This document shows, piece by piece, positions 62,963 through 64,000 of a DNA stretch of 64,000 nucleotides. A program made the translations under genes and the position numbers. The notes under the pieces were generated by a model that searched no databases, was not told the DNA's origin, and worked only from the letters and a program-made list of their open reading frames with translations. The stretch covers positions 682,001-746,000 of the forward strand of contig OY969774.1 in assembly GCA_963702955.1 (NCBI GenBank). Direction: 5' to 3'. The number at the start of each line of letters is the position of its first letter. Position 1 is the first letter of the stretch. The stretch comes from VRUE01 sp963702955. GTDB lineage: Bacteria; Actinomycetota; Thermoleophilia; Solirubrobacterales; 70-9.

Positions 62963-63850
62963 ATGACTCGATCCGAGGCCCTGCCTTCATCTGGAGCGCT
63001 GGAGGAAGTCCGGCGCCTGGCCGGCCCGTCAGCCGTGGTCGTCGATGCCGCGCGCCTCGAAGGCGGCCAGCACGCGAACACCTGGCGAGTCGATACCGAG
63101 AATCCTTCGACCAGCGTTGTCGTCCGCCAGTTTCCGGTGGGCGACCCTGCGCCCTTGCGTGAGCAGCGTGTATTGCGAGCCCTCGACGGACTCGGCGGTA
63201 TCGCCCCGGTGCTGCTCGGCGGCGACCTGAACCGCCGATGGTCGAAGTACCCGACTTCTTTGATCGGCTGGCTCGACGGTCAGCCGGACATCACTCCGGC
63301 CGACCCCAAGGGGTGGGCGCGCCAGTTAGGTCGCGCGCTCGCCGCGGTGCACACGGTGCCGACCGAACGGCTGGCGGAGTTGTCGAGCGTGTTCGACCGT
63401 AGCGGAGGCTCTCAGGAGATATTGGCTGGTCCGCTGGCGGCGGAAGTTCGGTCTCGCTGGCCACAGGTTGTCAGGTCGCCGGAGGTGCTCACCCACTGCG
63501 ATTACTGGTCGGGCAACGTCGTCTGGCGGGACGGAAGGCTCACGGGCATCGTCAACTGGTCGGACGGGTCACGCGGTCCACGCGGCTTCGACTTGGGCTG
63601 GTGCCGACTGGATCTCGTCCTCCTGTTCGACGAGCAAATTGCCGACGACTTTCTTGCGGCCTACGAAGCAGCGACCGGCCAGGCAGTCGACGAGATGCGC
63701 CTTTGGGACACCTGGGCTGTCGCTCGGTCCGATGACGCGGTTGGGTCCTGGGCCCCGAACTACCTGCCGCTGGGCCGCGCCGACCTCGATGAAAACGAGC
63801 TGCGGCGACGCCATGCGCAATGGACGGCACGCCTCAGAGAGCGGACATAA
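62963..63850 (+). CDS. Aminoglycoside phosphotransferase-family kinase-like protein
   Basis: The 295-residue protein has the APH/choline-kinase layout. The N-lobe is loose, with LEGGQHANTWRVD. The Brenner motif is HCDYWSGNVVW (His178, Asp180, Asn185). GIVNWSDGSRGPRGFDLGW follows, with Asn198 where the family normally has the metal-binding Asp (usually IDW). WDTWAVARS lies near the end. The substitution could make it inactive or alter metal use, unless Asp201 substitutes. The substrate is unknown; the family includes kinases for antibiotics, choline, fructosamine and homoserine. It is a single-gene unit. Confidence 0.75.
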   Translation: MTRSEALPSSGALEEVRRLAGPSAVVVDAARLEGGQHANTWRVDTENPSTSVVVRQFPVGDPAPLREQRVLRALDGLGGIAPVLLGGDLNRRWSKYPTSLIGWLDGQPDITPADPKGWARQLGRALAAVHTVPTERLAELSSVFDRSGGSQEILAGPLAAEVRSRWPQVVRSPEVLTHCDYWSGNVVWRDGRLTGIVNWSDGSRGPRGFDLGWCRLDLVLLFDEQIADDFLAAYEAATGQAVDEMRLWDTWAVARSDDAVGSWAPNYLPLGRADLDENELRRRHAQWTARLRERT

Positions 63851-63862
63851 GCCTCACCCGAT

Positions 63863-64000
63863 CTAGATGAAGTACATCCCCGAGTCGGCCTCTTCCAGCT
63901 CGCGGCGGGCTACTTCGGCGATCGTCGTCTGGCCGAAGACCTTGCGCAGGGCGGTGACGCCCTCGGCCCAGATGCCGCCGGCCTCGTCGGCCTCCTGGCC
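63863..64000 (-). CDS. Partial gene, possibly Rrf2-family transcription regulator (C-terminus)
   Basis: Only the last 45 residues are in the window, ending in ARRELEEADSGMYFI. The stretch IWAEGVTALRKVFGQTTIAEV and the terminal MYFI resemble the C-terminal helix and end of Rrf2 regulators (compare typical W...V..VLD.TTLADL). In other bacteria an Rrf2 regulator (CymR) controls cysteine genes, and cysEK lie nearby here. The assignment is tentative because the helix-turn-helix is not in view. Confidence 0.4.
   Translation of the reverse strand, partial: GQEADEAGGIWAEGVTALRKVFGQTTIAEVARRELEEADSGMYFI

Overview
The window looks like the chromosome of a high-GC Gram-positive bacterium, most likely an actinomycete-type organism of class Thermoleophilia (Solirubrobacterales-like). 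The evidence is the very high GC coding sequence, frequent GTG/TTG starts, -10 hexamers placed 6-8 bases before start codons (leaderless transcription), a DUF222/HNH gene of the kind abundant in actinobacteria, a classical menaquinone pathway, GatCAB, and an exported protein with alanine/threonine 'TATKATTA' repeats that I associate with Thermoleophilia. The class call is an inference and was not checked by any search.

Layout. Bases 1-3779 hold an rRNA operon on the minus strand (5' part of 23S, tRNA-less spacer, complete 16S, leader and promoter), just downstream of tyrS. A divergent class A penicillin-binding protein follows. From 7139 to 13967 there is a minus-strand amino-acid run: leuB, ilvE, cimA (citramalate synthase), a DegT-type aminotransferase, argH and a 3-methyladenine DNA glycosylase. 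From 14103 to 17485 lies a less GC-rich, probably acquired pair: a large P-loop ATPase with a C-terminal FHA-like domain, and a DUF222/HNH endonuclease that overlaps it. Bases 17482-20787 hold a second leucine operon read from an XRE-cupin regulator through leuC, leuD and a trans-aconitate-methyltransferase-like gene. A ClC transporter, a frameshifted small membrane gene, leuA, an MFS exporter and the serC-serA-oxidoreductase-RTX operon follow.

Bases 30882-33388 form a small accessory patch: a 147-bp element bounded by 25-bp inverted repeats, a secreted cysteine-rich protein, and a complete IS1380-type insertion sequence with a CTAG target duplication. Bases 33482-43966 interleave menaquinone genes (menE, menB, menA, menC, menD, menF) with ilvC, ilvN and ilvB. 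Next come a UDP-sulfoquinovose-synthase-like gene and three membrane glycosyltransferases (43991-48845), ndh with a strong operator-like inverted repeat, gatCAB, a GMC oxidoreductase, folD, a PcrA/UvrD helicase, a lipoprotein, cysE-cysK, an exported repeat protein and a phosphotransferase. A partial gene, perhaps an Rrf2 regulator, runs off the end.

Together the genes give most of branched-chain amino-acid synthesis (threonine-independent isoleucine via CimA; ilvD is not in the window), serine-to-cysteine synthesis, chorismate-to-menaquinone synthesis, and Gln-/Asn-tRNA transamidation. The best candidates for something undescribed are the FHA-ATPase/HNH pair with its inverted palindromic repeats, the structured element at 30882-31028, and the methyltransferase in the leuCD operon.
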